Assembly: GCA_023101725.1 (NCBI GenBank)
Contig: JALJCO010012913.1
Span: forward strand, 1-64,000
Direction of reading: 5' to 3'
Source: Atherinomorus stipes
Taxonomy: Eukaryota > Chordata > Actinopteri > Atheriniformes > Atherinidae
DNA: 64,000 bases
A program made the translations under genes and the position numbers. Positions within the stretch are counted from its first letter, which is position 1, and the number at the start of each line of letters is the position of its first letter. Of this stretch, positions 44,696 to 60,585 are shown piece after piece. The notes under the pieces are model-generated. The model ran no database searches. It saw only the letters and a program-made list of their open reading frames with translations, and was not told the origin of the DNA.

Positions 44696-46330
44696 GCTCC
44701 CACACCGATACTACAAAACCTCCCTGACCAGCTAAGGGCCCCACACCGATACTACAAAACCTCCCTGACCAACTGAGGGCCCCACACCGATAGTACAAAA
44801 CCTCCCTGACCAACTGAGGGCCCCACACCGATGCTACAAAACCTCCCAGACCAACTGAGGGCCCCACACCGATACTACAAAACCTCCCTGACCAACTGAG
44901 GGCCCCACACCGATACTACAAAACCTCCCTGACCAACTGAGGGCCCCACACCGATGCTACAAAACCTCCCTGACCAACTGAGGGCCCCACACTGATGCTA
45001 CAAAACCTCCCTGACCAACTGAGGGCCCCACACCGATACTACAAAACCTCCCTGACCAACTGAGGGCCCCACACCGATACTACAAAACCTCCCTGACCAA
45101 CTGAGGGCCCCACACGGATATTACAAAATCTCCCTGACCAACTGAGGGCCCCACACTGATGCTACAAAATCTCCCTGACCAACTGAGGGCCCCACACTGA
45201 TGCTACAAAACCTCCCTGACCAACTGAGGGCCCCACACCGATAGTACAAAACCTCCCTGACCAACTGAGGGCCCCACACGGATACTACAAAACCTCCCTG
45301 ACCAACTGAGGGCCCCACACCGATAGTACAAAACCTCCCTGACCAACTGAGGGCCCCACACCGATAGTACAAAACCTCCCTGACCAACTGAGGGCCCCAC
45401 ACGGATACTACAAAACCTCCCTGACCAACTGAGGGCCCCACACCGATAGTACAAAACCTCCCTGACCAACTGAGGGCCCCACACGGATACTACAAAACCT
45501 CCCTGACCAACTGAGGGCCCCACACCGATGCTACAAAACCTCCCTGACCAACTGAGGGCCCCACACTGATGCTACAAAACCTCCCTGACCAACTGAGGGC
45601 CCCACACCGATAGTACAAAACCTCCCTGACCAACTGAGGGCCCCACACCGATGCTACAAAACCTCCCTGACCAACTGAGGGCCCCACACCGATACTACAA
45701 AACCTCCCTGACCAACTGAGGGCCCCACACCGATACTACAAAACCTCCCTGACCAACTGAGGGCCCCACACTGATGCTACAAAATCTCCCTGACCAACTG
45801 AGGGCCCCACACTGATGCTACAAAACCTCCCTGACCAACTGAGGGCCCCACACCGATAGTACAAAACCTCCCTGACCAACTGAGGGCCCCACACCGATGC
45901 TACAAAACCTCCCTGACCAACTGAGGGCCCCACACTGATGCTACAAAACCTCCCTGACCAACTGAGGGCCCCACACCGATAGTACAAAACCTCCCTGACC
46001 AACTGAGGGCCCCACACCGATGCTACAAAACCTCCCAGACCAACTGAGGGCCCCACACCGATACTACAAAACCTCCCTGACCAACTGAGGGCCCCACACC
46101 GATGCTACAAAACCTCCCTGACCAACTGAGGGCCCCACACCGATGCTACAAAACCTCCCAAACCAACTGAGGGCCCCACACCGATACTACAAAACCTCCC
46201 TGACCAACTGAGGGCCCCACACCGATGCTACAAAACCTCCCAGACCAACTGAGGGCCCCACACCGATGCTACAAAACCTCCCAGACCAACTGAGGGCCCC
46301 ACACCGATACTACAAAACCTCCCTGACCAA
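44696..46330. repeat. Homogeneous left block of the 41-bp array
   Basis: Dominated by CTCCCTGACC units, with few indels and little variation apart from GATACTAC/GATAGTAC/GATGCTAC and CCGAT/CTGAT/CGGAT. After about 46330 CTCCCAGACC and CCAGTCC units become common and diversity rises. Confidence 0.75.
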
Positions 46331-48729
46331 CTGAGGGCCCCACACCGATGCTACAAACCCTCCCAGACCAACTGAGGGCCCCACACCGAGAGTACAAACC
46401 CTCCCAGACCAACTGAGGGCCCCACACCGATACTACAAAACCTCCCAGTCCAACTGAGGGCCCCACACCAATACTACAAAACCTCCCAGTCCAACTAAGG
46501 GCCCCACACGGATATTACAAAATCTCCCAGACCCACTGAGGGCCCCACACCGATAGTACAGAAACTCCCAGACCCACTGAGGGCCCCACACCGATACTAC
46601 AAAACCTCCCAGTCCAACTAAGGGCCCCACACCAATAGTACAGAACCTCCCAGACCCACTGAGGGCCCCACACCGCCACAACAAAATGTCCCTGACCAAC
46701 TCAGGGCCCCAAACCCAAAGTACAAACCCTCCCAGACCGACTGAGGGCCCCACACCAATACTACAAACCCTCCCAAACCAACTGAGGGCCCCACACCAAT
46801 AGTACAGAACCTCCCAGACCCACTGAGGGCCCCACACCGCCACAACAAAATGTCCCTGACCAACTCAGGGCCCCAAACCCAAAGTACAAACCCTCCCAGA
46901 CCAACTGAGGGCCCCACACCGATACTACAAACCCTGCCAGACCAAGTGAGGGCCCCACACCAATAGTACAGAACCTCCCAGACCCACTGAGGGCCCCACA
47001 CCGATGCTACAAAACCTCACTGACCAACTGAGGGCCCCACACCGATACTACAAAACCTCCCAGACCAACTGAGGGCCTCACACTGATAGTACAAAACCTC
47101 CCAGACCAACTGAGGGCCCCACACCGATACTACAAAACCTCCCAGACCAACTGAGGGCCTCACACTGATAGTACAAACCCTCCCAGACCAACTGAGGGCC
47201 TCACACCGATACTACAAACCCTCCCAGACCAACTGAGGGCCTCACACCAATAGTACAGAACCTCCCAGACCCACTGAGGGCCCCACACCGATGCTACAAA
47301 CCCTCCCAGACCAACTGAGGGCCCCACACCGATAGTACAAAACCTCCCTGACCAACTGAGGGCCCCACACCGATACTACAAAACCTCCCTGACCAACTGA
47401 GGGCCCCACACCGATACTACAAAACCTCCCTTACAAACCGAGGGCCCCACACCGATACTACAAAACCTCCCTGACCAACTGAGGGCCCCACACTGATACT
47501 GCAAACCCTCCCCGACCAACTGAGGGCCCCACACCGATACTACAAAACCTCCCTTACCAACCGAGGGCCCCACACCGATACTACAAAACCTCCCAGACCA
47601 ACTGAGGGCCTCACACTGATAGTACAAAACCTCCCTGACCAACTGAGGGCCCCACACCGATGCTACAAAACCTCCCTGACCAACTGAGGGCCCCACACCG
47701 ATGCTACAAAACCTCCCAGTCCAACTGAGAGCCCCACACCGATACTACAAAACCTCCCTGACCAACTAAGGGCCCCACACAGATATTACAAAATCTCCCT
47801 GACCAGCTAAGGGCCCCACACCGATAGTACAGAACCTCCCAGACCCACTGAGGGCCCCACACCGATACTAAAAAACCTCCCTGACCAACTGAGGGCCCCA
47901 CACCGATGCTACAAAACCTCCCCGACCAACTGAGGGCCCCACACCGCTACAACAAAATCTCCCAGACCAACTGAGGGCCCCACACCGATACTAAAAAACC
48001 TCCCTGACCAACTGAGGGCCCCACACCGATGCTACAAAACCTCCCAGACCAACTGAGGTCCCCACACCGATACTACAAAACCTCCCTGACCAACTGAGGG
48101 CCCCACACCGATACTACAAAACCTCCCTGACCAACCGAGGGCCCCACACCGATAGTACAAAACCTCCCCGACCAACTGAGGGGCCTCACACTGATGCTAC
48201 AAAACCTCCCAGACCAACTGAGGGCCCCACACCAATAGTACAGAACCTCCCAGACCCACTGAGGGCCCCACACCGATGCTACAAAACCTCACTGACCAAC
48301 TGAGGGCCCCACACCGATACTACAAAACCTCCCAGACCAACTGAGGGCCTCACACTGATAGTACAAAACCTCCCTGACCAACTGAGGGCCCCACACCGAT
48401 GCTACAAAACCTCCCTGACCAACTGAGGGCCCCACACCGATGCTACAAAACATCCCAGTCCAACTGAGAGCCCCACACAGATATTACAAAATCTCCCTGA
48501 CCAGCTAAGGGCCCCACACCGATAGTACAAAACCTCCCAGACCAACTGAGGGCCTCACACTGATAGTACAGAACCTCCCAGACCCACTGAGGGCCCCACA
48601 CCGCTACAACAAAATCTCCCAGACCAACTGAGGGCCCCACACCGATGCTACAAAACCTCACTGACCAACTGAGGACCTCATACTGATAGTACAAAACCTC
48701 CCAGACCAACTGAGGGCCCCACACCGATA

Positions 48730-49790
48730 CTACAAAACCTCCCAGACCAACTGAGGGCCTCACACCGATACTACAAAACCTCCCAGACCAACTGAGGGCC
48801 CCACACCGATGCTACAAAACCTCCCTGACCAACTGAGGGCCCCACACCGATAGAACAAACCCTCCCAGACCAACTGAGGGCCCCACACGGATACTACAAA
48901 ACCTCCCAGTCCAACTGAGAGCCCCACACCGATACTACAAAACCTCCCAGTCCAACTGAGGGCCCAAAACGCAAAGTACAAACCCTCCCAGACCAACTGA
49001 GGGCCCCACACCAATAGTACAAAACCTCCCAGACAACCTGAGGGCCCCACATGGATAGTACAGAACCTCCCAGACCAACTGAGGGCCCCACACGGATAGT
49101 ACAGAACCTCCCAGACCAACTGAGGGCCCCACACTGATACTAAAAAACCTCCCTGACCAACTGAGGGCCCCACACCGATACTGCAAAACCTCCCTAACTA
49201 ACTGAGGGCCCCACACCGATAGTAAAAACCCTCCCAGACCAGCTGAGGGCCCCACACCGATACTAAAGAACCTCCCTGACCAACTGAGGGCCCCACACCG
49301 ATGCTACAAAACCTCACTGACCAACTGAGGGCCTCATACTGATAGTACATAACCTCCCAGACCAACTGAGGGCCCCACACCGATACTACAAAACCTCCCA
49401 GACCAACTGAGGGCCCAAAACGCAAAGTACAAACCCTCCCAGACCAACTGAGGGCCCCACACCGATGCTACAAAACCTCCCAGACGAACTGAGGGCCCAA
49501 AACGCAAAGTACAAACCCTCCCAGACCAACTGAGGGCCCCACACAGATACTACAAAACCTCCCAGACAACCTAAGGGCCCCACATGGATAGTACAGAACC
49601 TCCCAGACCAACTGAGGGCCCCACACGGATAGTACAGAACCTCCCAGACCAACTGAGGGCCCCACACTGATACTAAAAAACCTCCCTGACCAACTGAGGG
49701 CCCCACACCGATACTGCAAAACCTCCTTAACTAACTGAGGGCCCCACACCGATAGTAAAAACCCTCCCAGACCAACTGAGGGCCCCACAC
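48730..49790. repeat. About 533-bp duplication (13 units) in the 41-bp array
   Basis: A string of unusual units (CCCAAAACGCAAAGTACAAA, then CACATGGATAGTACAG, then GATACTGCAAAACC) occurs near 48960-49190 and again near 49495-49720, offset by about 533 bases, which is 13 x 41. Confidence 0.65.
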
Positions 49791-50079
49791 CGATAGTACC
49801 AAACCTCACTGACCAACTGAGGGCCCCACACCGATGCCCTACAACCTCACTGACAAACTGAGGGCCCCACACCGATACTACAAAACCTCCCAGACCAACT
49901 GAGGGCCCCACACCGATGCTACAAAACCTCCCCGACCAACTGAGGGCCCCACACCGATACTACAAAACCTCCCAGACCAACTGAGGGCCCCACACCGATA
50001 GTACAAACCCTCCCAGACCAACTGAGGGCCCCACACGGATACTACAAAACCTCCCAGTCCAACTGAGAGCCCCACACCG

Positions 50080-53000
50080 ATACTACAAAAACCTCCCAGT
50101 CCAACTGAGGGCCCCACACCGATGCTACAAAACCTCCATGACCAACTGAGGGCCCAACACCGATAGTACAAACCCTCCCAGACCAACTGAGGGCCCCACA
50201 CGGATACTACAAAACCTCCCAGTCCAACTGAGGGCCCCACACCGATTCTACAAAATCTCCCTTACCAACTAAAGGCCCCACACCGATAGTACAAACCCTC
50301 CCAGACCAACTGAGGGCCCCACACGGATACTACAAAACCTCCCAGACCCACTGAATGCCCCACACCGATACTACAAAACCTCCAAGACCAACTGAGGGCC
50401 CAAAACGCAAAGTACAAACCCTCCCAGACCAACTGAGGGCCCCACACCAATAGTACAAAACCTCCCAGACAACCTGAGGGCCCCACATGGATAGTACAGA
50501 ACCTCCCAGACCAACTGAGGGCCCCACACTGATAGTACAAAACCTTCTTGACCAACTGAGGGCCCCACACCGATAGTAAAACCCTCCCAGACCAACTGAG
50601 GGCCCCACTCCGATACTACAAAACCTCCCCGACCAACTGAGGGCCCAACACCGATGCTACAAAACCTCCCTGACCAACTGAGGGCCCCACACTGAAACTG
50701 CAAAACCTCACTGACCAACTGTGGGCCCCACACCGATACTACAAAACCTCTCTGACCAACTGAGGGCCCCACACCGATACTACAAAACCTCTCTGACCAA
50801 CTGAGGGCCCCACACCGATAGTACAAACCCTCCCAGACCAACTGAGGGCCCCACACTGATAGTACAAAACCTCCCCGACCAACTGAGGGCCCCACACCGA
50901 TACTACAAAACCTCCCAGACCAACTGAGGGCCCCACACCGGTAGAAGAGAACCTCCCAGACCAACTGAGGGCCCCACACCGATAGTACAAAACCTCTCAG
51001 ACCAACTGAGGGCCCCACACCGATAGTACAAAACCTCTCAGACCAACTGAGGGCCCCACACGGATAGTACAGAACCCTCCCAGACCAACTGAGGGCCCCA
51101 CACCGATACTGCAAAACCTCCCAGACAAACTGAAGGCCCCACACCGATAGTAAAAACCCTCCCAGACCAACTGAGGGCCCCACACCAATCGTACAAGACC
51201 TCCCAGACCCACTGAGGGCCCCACACTGATAGTACAAAACCTCCCCGACCAACTGAGGGCCCCACACCGATACTACAAAACCTCCCAGAGCAACTGAGGG
51301 CCTCACACTGATAGTACAAACCCTCCCAGACCCACTGAGGGCCCCACACCGCTACAACAAAATCTCCCAGACCAACTGAGGGCCCCACACCGATACTAAA
51401 AAACCTCCCTGACGAACTGAGGGCCCCACACCGATGCTACAAAACCTCACTGACCAACTGAGGGCCTCATACTGATAGTACAAAACCTCCCAGACCAACT
51501 GAGGGCCCCACACCGATACTACAAAACCTCCCAGACCAACTGAGGGCCCCACACTGATACTAAAAAACCTCCCTGACCAACTGAGGGCCCCACACCGATA
51601 GTACAAAACCTCCCAGACCAACTGAGGGCCCCACACCGATAGTAAAAAACCCTCCCAGACCAACTGAGGGCCCCACACCGATACTAAAAAACCTCCCTGA
51701 CCAACTGAGGTTCCCACACCGATGCTACAAAACCTCACCGACCAACTGAGGGCCTCATACTGATAGTACAAAACCTCCCAGACCAACTGAGGGCCCCACA
51801 CCGATACTACAAAACCTCCCAGACCAACTGAGGGCCTCACACCGATACTACAAAACCTCCCTGACCAACCGAGGGCCCCACACCGATAGTACAAAACCCT
51901 CCCAGACCAACTGAGGGCCCCACACCGATACTACAAAACCTCCCAGACCAACTGAGGGCCCAAAACGCAAAGTACAAACCCTCCCAGACCAACTGAGGGC
52001 CCCACACCGATGCTACAAAACCTCCCAGACGAACTGAGGGCCCAAAACAAAAAGTACAAAACCTCCCAGTCCAACTGAGGGCCTCACACCGATACTACAA
52101 AAACTCCCTGACCAACCGAGGGCCCAAAACAAAAAGTACAAAACCTCCCAGACCAACTGAGGGCCCCACACCGATACTACAAAACCTCCCAGACCAACTG
52201 AGGGCCCAAAACGCAAAGTACAAACCCTCCCAGACCAACTGAGGGCCCCACACCGATGCTACAAAACCTCCCAGACGAACTGAGGGCCCAAAACAAAAAG
52301 TACAAAACCTCCCAGTCCAACTGAGGGCCCCACACCGATACTACAAAACCTCCCAGTCCAACTGAGGGCCTCACACCGATACTACAAAACCTCCCTGACC
52401 AACCGAGGGCCCCACACCGATGCTACAAAACCTCCATGACCAACTGAGGGCCCCACACCGATAGTACAAACCCTCCCAGACCAACTGAGGGCCCCACACG
52501 GATACTACAAAACCCTCCCAGTCCAACTGAGGGCCCCACACCGATTCTACAAAATCTCCCTTACCAACTAAAGGCCCCACACCGATAGTACAAACCCTCC
52601 CAGACCAACTGAGGGCCCCACACGGATACTACAAAACCTCCCAGACCCACTGAGGGCCCCACACCGATACTACAAAACCTCCAAGACCAACTGAGGGCCC
52701 AAAACGCAAAGTACAAACCCTCCCAGACCAACTGAGGGCCCCACACCAATAGTACAAAACCTCCCAGACAACCTGAGGGCCCCACATGGATAGTACAGAA
52801 CCTCCCTGACCAACTGAGGGCCCCACACTGATAGTACAAAACCTTCTTGACCAACTGAGGGCCCCACACCGATAGTAAAACCCTCCCAGACCAACTGAGG
52901 GCCCCACACCGATACTACAAAACCTCCCCGACCAACTGAGGGCCCAACACCGATGCTACAAAACCTCCCTGACCAACTGAGGGCCCCACACTGAAACTGC

Positions 53001-53470
53001 AAAACCTCACTGACCAACTGTGGGCCCCACACCGATAGTACAAATCCTCCCAGACCAACTGAGGGCCCCACACCGGTAGAAGAGAACCTCCCAGACCAAC
53101 TGAGGGCCCCACACCGGTAGAAGAGAACCTCCCAGACCAACTGAGGGCCCCACACCGATAGTACAAAACCTCTCAGACCAACTGAGGGCCCCACACCGAT
53201 AGTACAAAACCTCTCAGACCAACTGAGGGCCCCACACGGATAGTACAGAACCTCCCAGACCAACTGAGGGCCCCACACCGATATTGCAAAACCTCCCTGA
53301 CCAACTGAGGGCCCCACACCGATAGTAAAAACCCTCCCAGACCAACTGAGGGCCCCACACCAATCGTACAAGACCTCCCAGACCCACTGAGGGCCCCACA
53401 CTGATAGTACAAAACCTCCCCGACCACCTGAGGGCCCCACACGGATACTACAAAACCTCCCAGAGCAACT
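50080..53470. repeat. About 2.3-kb duplication (56 units) in the 41-bp array
   Basis: Rare marker units recur with an offset of about 2298: CCTCCATGAC at 50133 and 52431, and ACTAAAGGCCCC at about 50272 and 52568. 56 x 41 is 2296. The two stretches differ locally, so one copy has been rearranged since. Confidence 0.65.
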
Positions 53471-56400
53471 GAGGGCCTCACACTGATAGTACAAACCCTC
53501 CCAGACCAACTGAGGGCCCCACACCGATACTACAAAACCTCCCTGCCCAACTGAGGGCCCCACACCGATACTACAAAACCTCCCAGTCCAACTGAGGGCC
53601 CCACACCAATAGTACAAAAACTCCCAGACCACCTGAGGGCCCCACACCTATCTACAAAAGCTCCCAGTCCAACTGAGGGCCCCACACCGATAGTACAAAA
53701 TCTCCCTGACCAGCTAAGGGCCCCACACCGATAGTACAGAACCTCCCAGACCAACTGAGGGCCCCACACAATTAGTACAAAAACTCCCAGACCACCTGAG
53801 GGCCCCACACGGATAGTACAGAACCTCCCAGACCAACTGAGGGCCCCACACGGATAGTACAGAACCTCCCTGACCAACTGAGGGCCCCACACTGATGCTA
53901 CAAAACCTCACTGACCAACTGTGGGCCCCGCACCGATAGTACAAACCCTACCAGACCAACTGAGGGCCCCAAACCGATACTACAAAACATCCCAGTCCAA
54001 CTGAGGGCCCCACACGGATAGTACAGAACCTCCCAGACCAACTGAGGGCCCCACACCTATCTACAAAAGCTCCCAGTCCAACTGAGGGCCCCACACCGAT
54101 AGTACAAAATCTCCCTGACCAGCCAAGGGCCCCACACCGATAGTACAGAACCTCCCAGACCCACTGAAGGCCCCACACTGATAGTACAAACCCTCCTTGA
54201 CCAACTGAGGGCCCCACACCGATACTACAAAACCTCCCTGACCAGCTAAGGGCCCCACACCGATAGTACAGAACCTCCCAGACCCACTGAGGGCCCCACA
54301 CTGATAGTACAAACCCTCCTTGACCAACTGAGGGCCCCAAACCCAAAGTACCAACCCTCCCAGACCAACTGAGGGCCCCACACCAATAGTACAAAAACTC
54401 CCAGACCACCTGAGGGCCCCACACGGATAGTACAGAACCTCCCAGACCAACTGAGGGCCCCACACGGATAGTACAGAACCTCCCTGACCAACTGAGGGCC
54501 CCACACTGATGCTACAAAATCCCATTGACCAACTGAGGGCCCCACACCGATACTACAAAACCTCCCTGACCAACTCAGGGCCGAACACCGATACTACAAA
54601 ACCTCCCAGTCCAACTGAGAGCCCCACACCGATACTACAAAACCTCCTAGACCACCTGAGGGCCCCACACCGATACTACAAAACCTCCCAGTCCGACTGA
54701 GGGCCCGTCTCAGATACAACAAAACATCCCAGACCACCTGAGGGCCCCACACCGATACCACAAAACCTCCCCGACCAACTGAGGGCCCCACACCGATACT
54801 ACAAAACCTCCCAGACCAACTGAGGGCCCCACACCGGTAGAAGAGAACCTCCCAGACCAACTGAGGTCCCCACACCGGTAGAAGAGAACCTCCCAGACCA
54901 ACTGAGGGCCCCACACCGGTAGAAGAGAACCTCCCAGACCAACTGAGGGCCCCACACCGATAGTACAAAACCTCTCAGACCAACTGAGGGCCCCACACCG
55001 ATGCTACAAAACCTCCCAGACCAACTGAGGGCCCAACACGATACTACAAAACCTCTCAATCCAACTGAGGGCCCCACTCAGATACTACAAACCCTCCCAG
55101 ACCACCTGAGGGCCTGACAGCAATGCTACAAAACCTCCCAGACAAACTGAGGGCCCCACACTGGTAGAAGAGAACCTCCCAGTCCAACTGAGGGCCCGAC
55201 ACCGATACTACAAAACCCCCCAGACCAACTAAGGGCCCCACACTGGTAGAAGAGAACCTCCCAGACCAACTGAGGGCCCCACACCGATACTACAAAACCT
55301 CCCAGACCAACTGAGGGCCCCACACCGATACTACAAAACCTCCCAGTCCAACTGAGGGCCCCACTCAGATACTACAAAACCTCCCAAACCAAATTAGGGC
55401 CCCACACCAATAGTACAAAACCTCCCAGACCAACTGAGGGCCCCACACCGGTAGAAGAGAACCTCCCAGACCAACTGAGGGCCCCACACCGGTAGAAGAG
55501 AACCTCCCAGACCAACTGAGGGCCCCACACCGATAGCACAAAACATCTCAGACCAACTGAGGGCCCCACACGGATAGTACAGAACCTCCCTGACCAACTG
55601 AGGGCCCCACACCGATACTACAAAACCTCCTTGACCAACTGAGGGCCCCACACCAATCGTACAAAACCTCCCAGACCAACTGAGGGCCCCACACTGATAG
55701 TACAAAACCTCCCCGACCAACTGAGGGCCCCACACCGATACTACAAAACCTCCCAGAGCAACTGAGGGCCTCACACTGAGAGTACAAAACCTCCCTGACC
55801 AACTGAGGGCCCCACACCGATACGACAAAACCTCCTTGACCAACTGAGGGCCCCACACCGATAGTACAAAACCTTCTTGACCAACAGAGGGCCCCACACC
55901 GATAGTACAAACCCTTCCAGACCAACTGAGGGCCCCACACCGATACTACAAAACCTCCCCGACCAACTGAGGGCCCCACACCGATACTACAAAACCTCCC
56001 CGACCAACTGAGGGCCCAACACCGATGCTACAAAACCTCCCTGACCAACTGAGGGCCCCACACTGAAACTACAAAACCTCACTGACCAACTGTGGGCCCC
56101 ACACCGATAGTACAAACCCTCCCAGACAGACTGAGGGCCCCACACCGATACTACAAAACCTCCCTGACCAACTGAGGGCCCCACACCGATAGTACAAACC
56201 CTCCCAGACCAACTGAGGGCCCCACACTGATAGTACAAAACCTCCCCGACCAACTGAGGGCCCCACACCGATACTACAAAACCTCCCAGACCAACTGAGG
56301 GCCCAAAACGCAAAGTACAAACCCTCCCAGACCAACTGAGGGCCCCACACCGATGCTACAAAACCTCCCAGACGAACTGAGGGCCCAAAACAAAAAGTAC

Positions 56401-59400
56401 AAAACCTCCCAGTCCAACTGAGGGCCTCACACCGATACTACAAAAACTCCCTGACCAACCGAGGGCCCAAAACAAAAAGTACAAAACCTCCCAGACCAAC
56501 TGAGGGCCCCACACCGATACTACAAAACCTCCCAGACCAACTGAGGGCCCAAAACGCAAAGTACAAACCCTCCCAGACCAACTGAGGGCCCCACACCGAT
56601 GCTACAAAACCTCCCAGATGAACTGAGGGCCCAAAACAAAAAGTACAAAACCTCCCAGTCCAACTGAGGGCCCCACACCGATACTACAAAACCTCCCAGT
56701 CCAACTGAGGGCCTCACACCGATACTACAAAAACTCCCTGACCAACCGAGGGCCCCACACCGATGCTACAAAACCTCCATGACCAACTGAGGGCCCCACA
56801 CCGATAGTACAAACCCTCCCAGACCAACTGAGGGCCCCACACGGATACTACAAAACCTCCCAGTCCAACTGAGGGCCCCACACCGATTCTACAAAATCTC
56901 CCTTACCAACTAAAGGCCCCACACCGATAGTACAAACCCTCCCAGACCAACTGAGGGCCCCACACGGATACTACAAAACCTCCCAGACCCACTGAGGGCC
57001 CCACACCGATACTACAAAACCTCCAAGACCAACTGAGGGCCCAAAACGCAAAGTACAAACCCTCCCAGACCAACTGAGGGCCCCACACCAATAGTACAAA
57101 ACCTCCCAGACAACCTGAGGGCCCCACATGGATAGTACAGAACCTCCCTGACCAACTGAGGGCCCCACACTGATAGTACAAAACCTTCTTGACCAACTGA
57201 GGGCCCCACACCGATAGTAAAACCCTCCCAGACCAACTGAGGGCCCCACACCGATACTACAAAACCTCCCCGACCAACTGAGGGCCCAACACCGATGCTA
57301 CAAAACCTCCCTGACCAACTGAGGGCCCCACACTGAAACTGCAAAACCTCACTGACCAACTGTGGGCCCCACACCGATAGTACAAATCCTCCCAGACCAA
57401 CTGAGGGCCCCACACCGGTAGAAGAGAACCTCCCAGACCAACTGAGGGCCCCACACCGGTAGAAGAGAACCTCCCAGACCAACTGAGGGCCCCACACCGA
57501 TAGTACAAAACCTCTTAGACCAACTGAGGGCCCCACACCGATAGTACAAAACCTCTCAGACCAACTGAGGGCCCCACACGGATAGTACAGAACCTCCCAG
57601 ACCAACTGAGGGCCCCACACCGATACTGCAAAACCTCCCTGACCAACTGAGGGCCCCACACCGATAGTAAAAACCCTCCCAGACCAACTGAGGGCCCCAC
57701 ACCAATCGTACAAGACCTCCCAGACCCACTGAGGGCCCCACACTGATAGTACAAAACCTCCCCGACCACCTGAGGGCCCCACACGGATACTACAAAACCT
57801 CCCAGAGCAACTGAGGGCCTCACACTGATAGTACAAACCCTCCCAGACCAACTGAGGGCCCCACACCGATACTACAAAACCTCCCTGCCCAACTGAGGGC
57901 CCCACACCGATACTACAAAACCTCCCAGTCCAACTGAGGGCCCCACACCAATAGTACAAAAACTCCCCAGACCACCTGAGGGCCCCACACCTATCTACAA
58001 AAGCTCCCAGACCAACTGAGGGCCCCACACCGATAGTACAAAATCTCCCTGACCAGCTAAGGGCCCCACACCGATAGTACAGAACCTCCCAGACCAACTG
58101 AGGGCCCCACACAATTAGTACAAAACCTCCCCGACCACCTGAGGGCCCCACACGGATAGTACAGAACCTCCCAGACCAACTGAGGGCCCCACACGGATAG
58201 TACAGAACCTCCCTGACCAACTGAGGGCCCCACACTGATGCTACAAAACCTCACTGACCAACTGTGGGCCCCGCACCGATAGTACAAACCCTACCAGACC
58301 AACTGAGGGCCCCAAACCGATACTACAAAACATCCCAGTCCAACTGAGGGCCCCACACGGATAGTACAGAACCTCCCAGACCAACTGAGGGCCCCACACC
58401 TATCTACAAAAGCTCCCAGTCCAACTGAGGGCCCCACACCGATAGTACAAAATCTCCCTGACCAGCCAAGGGCCCCACACCGATAGTACAGAACCTCCCA
58501 GACCCACTGAAGGCCCCACACTGATAGTACAAACCCTCCTTGACCAACTGAGGGCCCCACACCGATACTACAAAACCTCCCTGACCAGCTAAGGGCCCCA
58601 CACTGATAGTACAAACCCTCCTTGACCAACTGAGGGCCCCAAACCCAAAGTACCAACCCTCCCAGACCAACTGAGGGCCCCACACCAATAGTACAAAAAC
58701 TCCCAGACCACCTGAGGGCCCCACACGGATAGTACAGAACCTCCCAGACCAACTGAGGGCCCCACACGGATAGTACAGAACCTCCCTGACCAACTGAGGG
58801 CCCCACACTGATGCTACAAAATCCCATTGACCAACTGAGGGCCCCACACCGATACTACAAAACCTCCCTGACCAACTCAGGGCCGAACACCGATACTACA
58901 AAACCTCCCAGTCCAACTGAGAGCCCCACACCGATACTACAAAACCTCCTAGACCACCTGAGGGCCCCACACCGATACTACAAAACCTCCCAGTCCGACT
59001 GAGGGCCCGTCTCAGATACAACAAAACATCCCAGACCACCTGAGGGCCCCACACCGATACCACAAAACCTCCCCGACCAACTGAGGGCCCCACACCGATA
59101 CTACAAAACCTCCCAGACCAACTGAGGGCCCCACACCGGTAGAAGAGAACCTCCCAGACCAACTGAGGTCCCCACACCGGTAGAAGAGAACCTCCCAGAC
59201 CAACTGAGGGCCCCACACCGGTAGAAGAGAACCTCCCAGACCAACTGAGGGCCCCACACCGATAGTACAAAACCTCTCAGACCAACTGAGGGCCCCACAC
59301 CGATGCTACAAAACCTCCCAGACCAACTGAGGGCCCCACACGATACTACAAAACCTCTCAGTCCAACTGAGGGCCCCACTCAGATACTACAAACCCTCCC

Positions 59401-60585
59401 AGACCACCTGAGGGCCTGACAGCAATGCTACAAAACCTCCCAGACAAACTGAGGGCCCCACACTGGTAGAAGAGAACCTCCCAGTCCAACTGAGGGCCCG
59501 ACACCGATACTACAAAACCCCCCAGACCAACTAAGGGCCCCACACTGGTAGAAGAGAACCTCCCAGACCAACTGAGGGCCCCACACCGATACTACAAAAC
59601 CTCCCAGACCAACTGAGGGCCCCACACCGATACTACAAAACCTCCCAGTCCAACTGAGGGCCCCACTCAGATACTACAAAACCTCCCAAACCAAATTAGG
59701 GCCCCACACCAATAGTACAAAACCTCCCAGACCAACTGAGGGCCCCACACCGGTAGAAGAGAACCTCCCAGACCAACTGAGGGCCCCACACCGGTAGAAG
59801 AGAACCTCCCAGACCAACTGAGGGCCCCACACCGATAGCACAAAACATCTCAGACCAACTGAGGGCCCCACACGGATAGTACAGAACCTCCCTGACCAAC
59901 TGAGGGCCCCACACCGATACTACAAAACCTCCTTGACCAACTGAGGGCCCCACACCAATCGTACAAAACCTCCCAGACCAACTGAGGGCCCCACACTGAT
60001 AGTACAAAACCTCCCCGACCAACTGAGGGCCCCACACCGATACTACAAAACCTCCCAGAGCAACTGAGGGCCTCACACTGAGAGTACAAAACCTCCCTGA
60101 CCAACTGAGGGCCCCACACCGATACGACAAAACCTCCTTGACCAACTGAGGGCCCCACACCGATAGTACAAAACCTTCTTGACCAACAGAGGGCCCCACA
60201 CCGATAGTACAAACCCTTCCAGACCAACTGAGGGCCCCACACCGATACTACAAAACCTCCCCGACCAACTGAGGGCCCCACACCGATACTACAAAACCTC
60301 CCCGACCAACTGAGGGCCCAACACCGATGCTACAAAACCTCCCTGACCAACTGAGGGCCCCACACTGAAACTGCAAAACCTCACTGACCAACTGTGGGCC
60401 CCACACCGATAGTACAAACCCTCCCAGACAGACTGAGGGCCCCACACCGATACTACAAAACCTCCCTGAACAACTGAGGGCCCCACACCGATAGTACAAA
60501 CCCTCCCAGACCAACTGAGGGCCCCACACTGATAGTACAAAACCTCCCCGACCAACTGAGGGCCCCACACCGATACTACAAAACC
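51940..60585. repeat. Two tandem 4.3-kb higher-order units in the 41-bp array
   Basis: About 51940-56282 and 56283-60585 match unit by unit with few differences. The offset is 4342-4343 in the left part (CCTCCATGAC at 52431 and 56774) and 4302 in the right part, the change being one lost 41-bp unit near 58600. The marker GGTAGAAGAGAACC clusters and the CCCAAAACAAAAAGTAC units keep the same order in both. Confidence 0.85.

Noticed and set aside
57012..58235. 407-codon minus-strand frame in the 41-bp array
   Set aside because: Entirely repeat-derived, with a near copy at 52670-53647 of a different length. Its extent depends only on which unit variant supplies a TAG.
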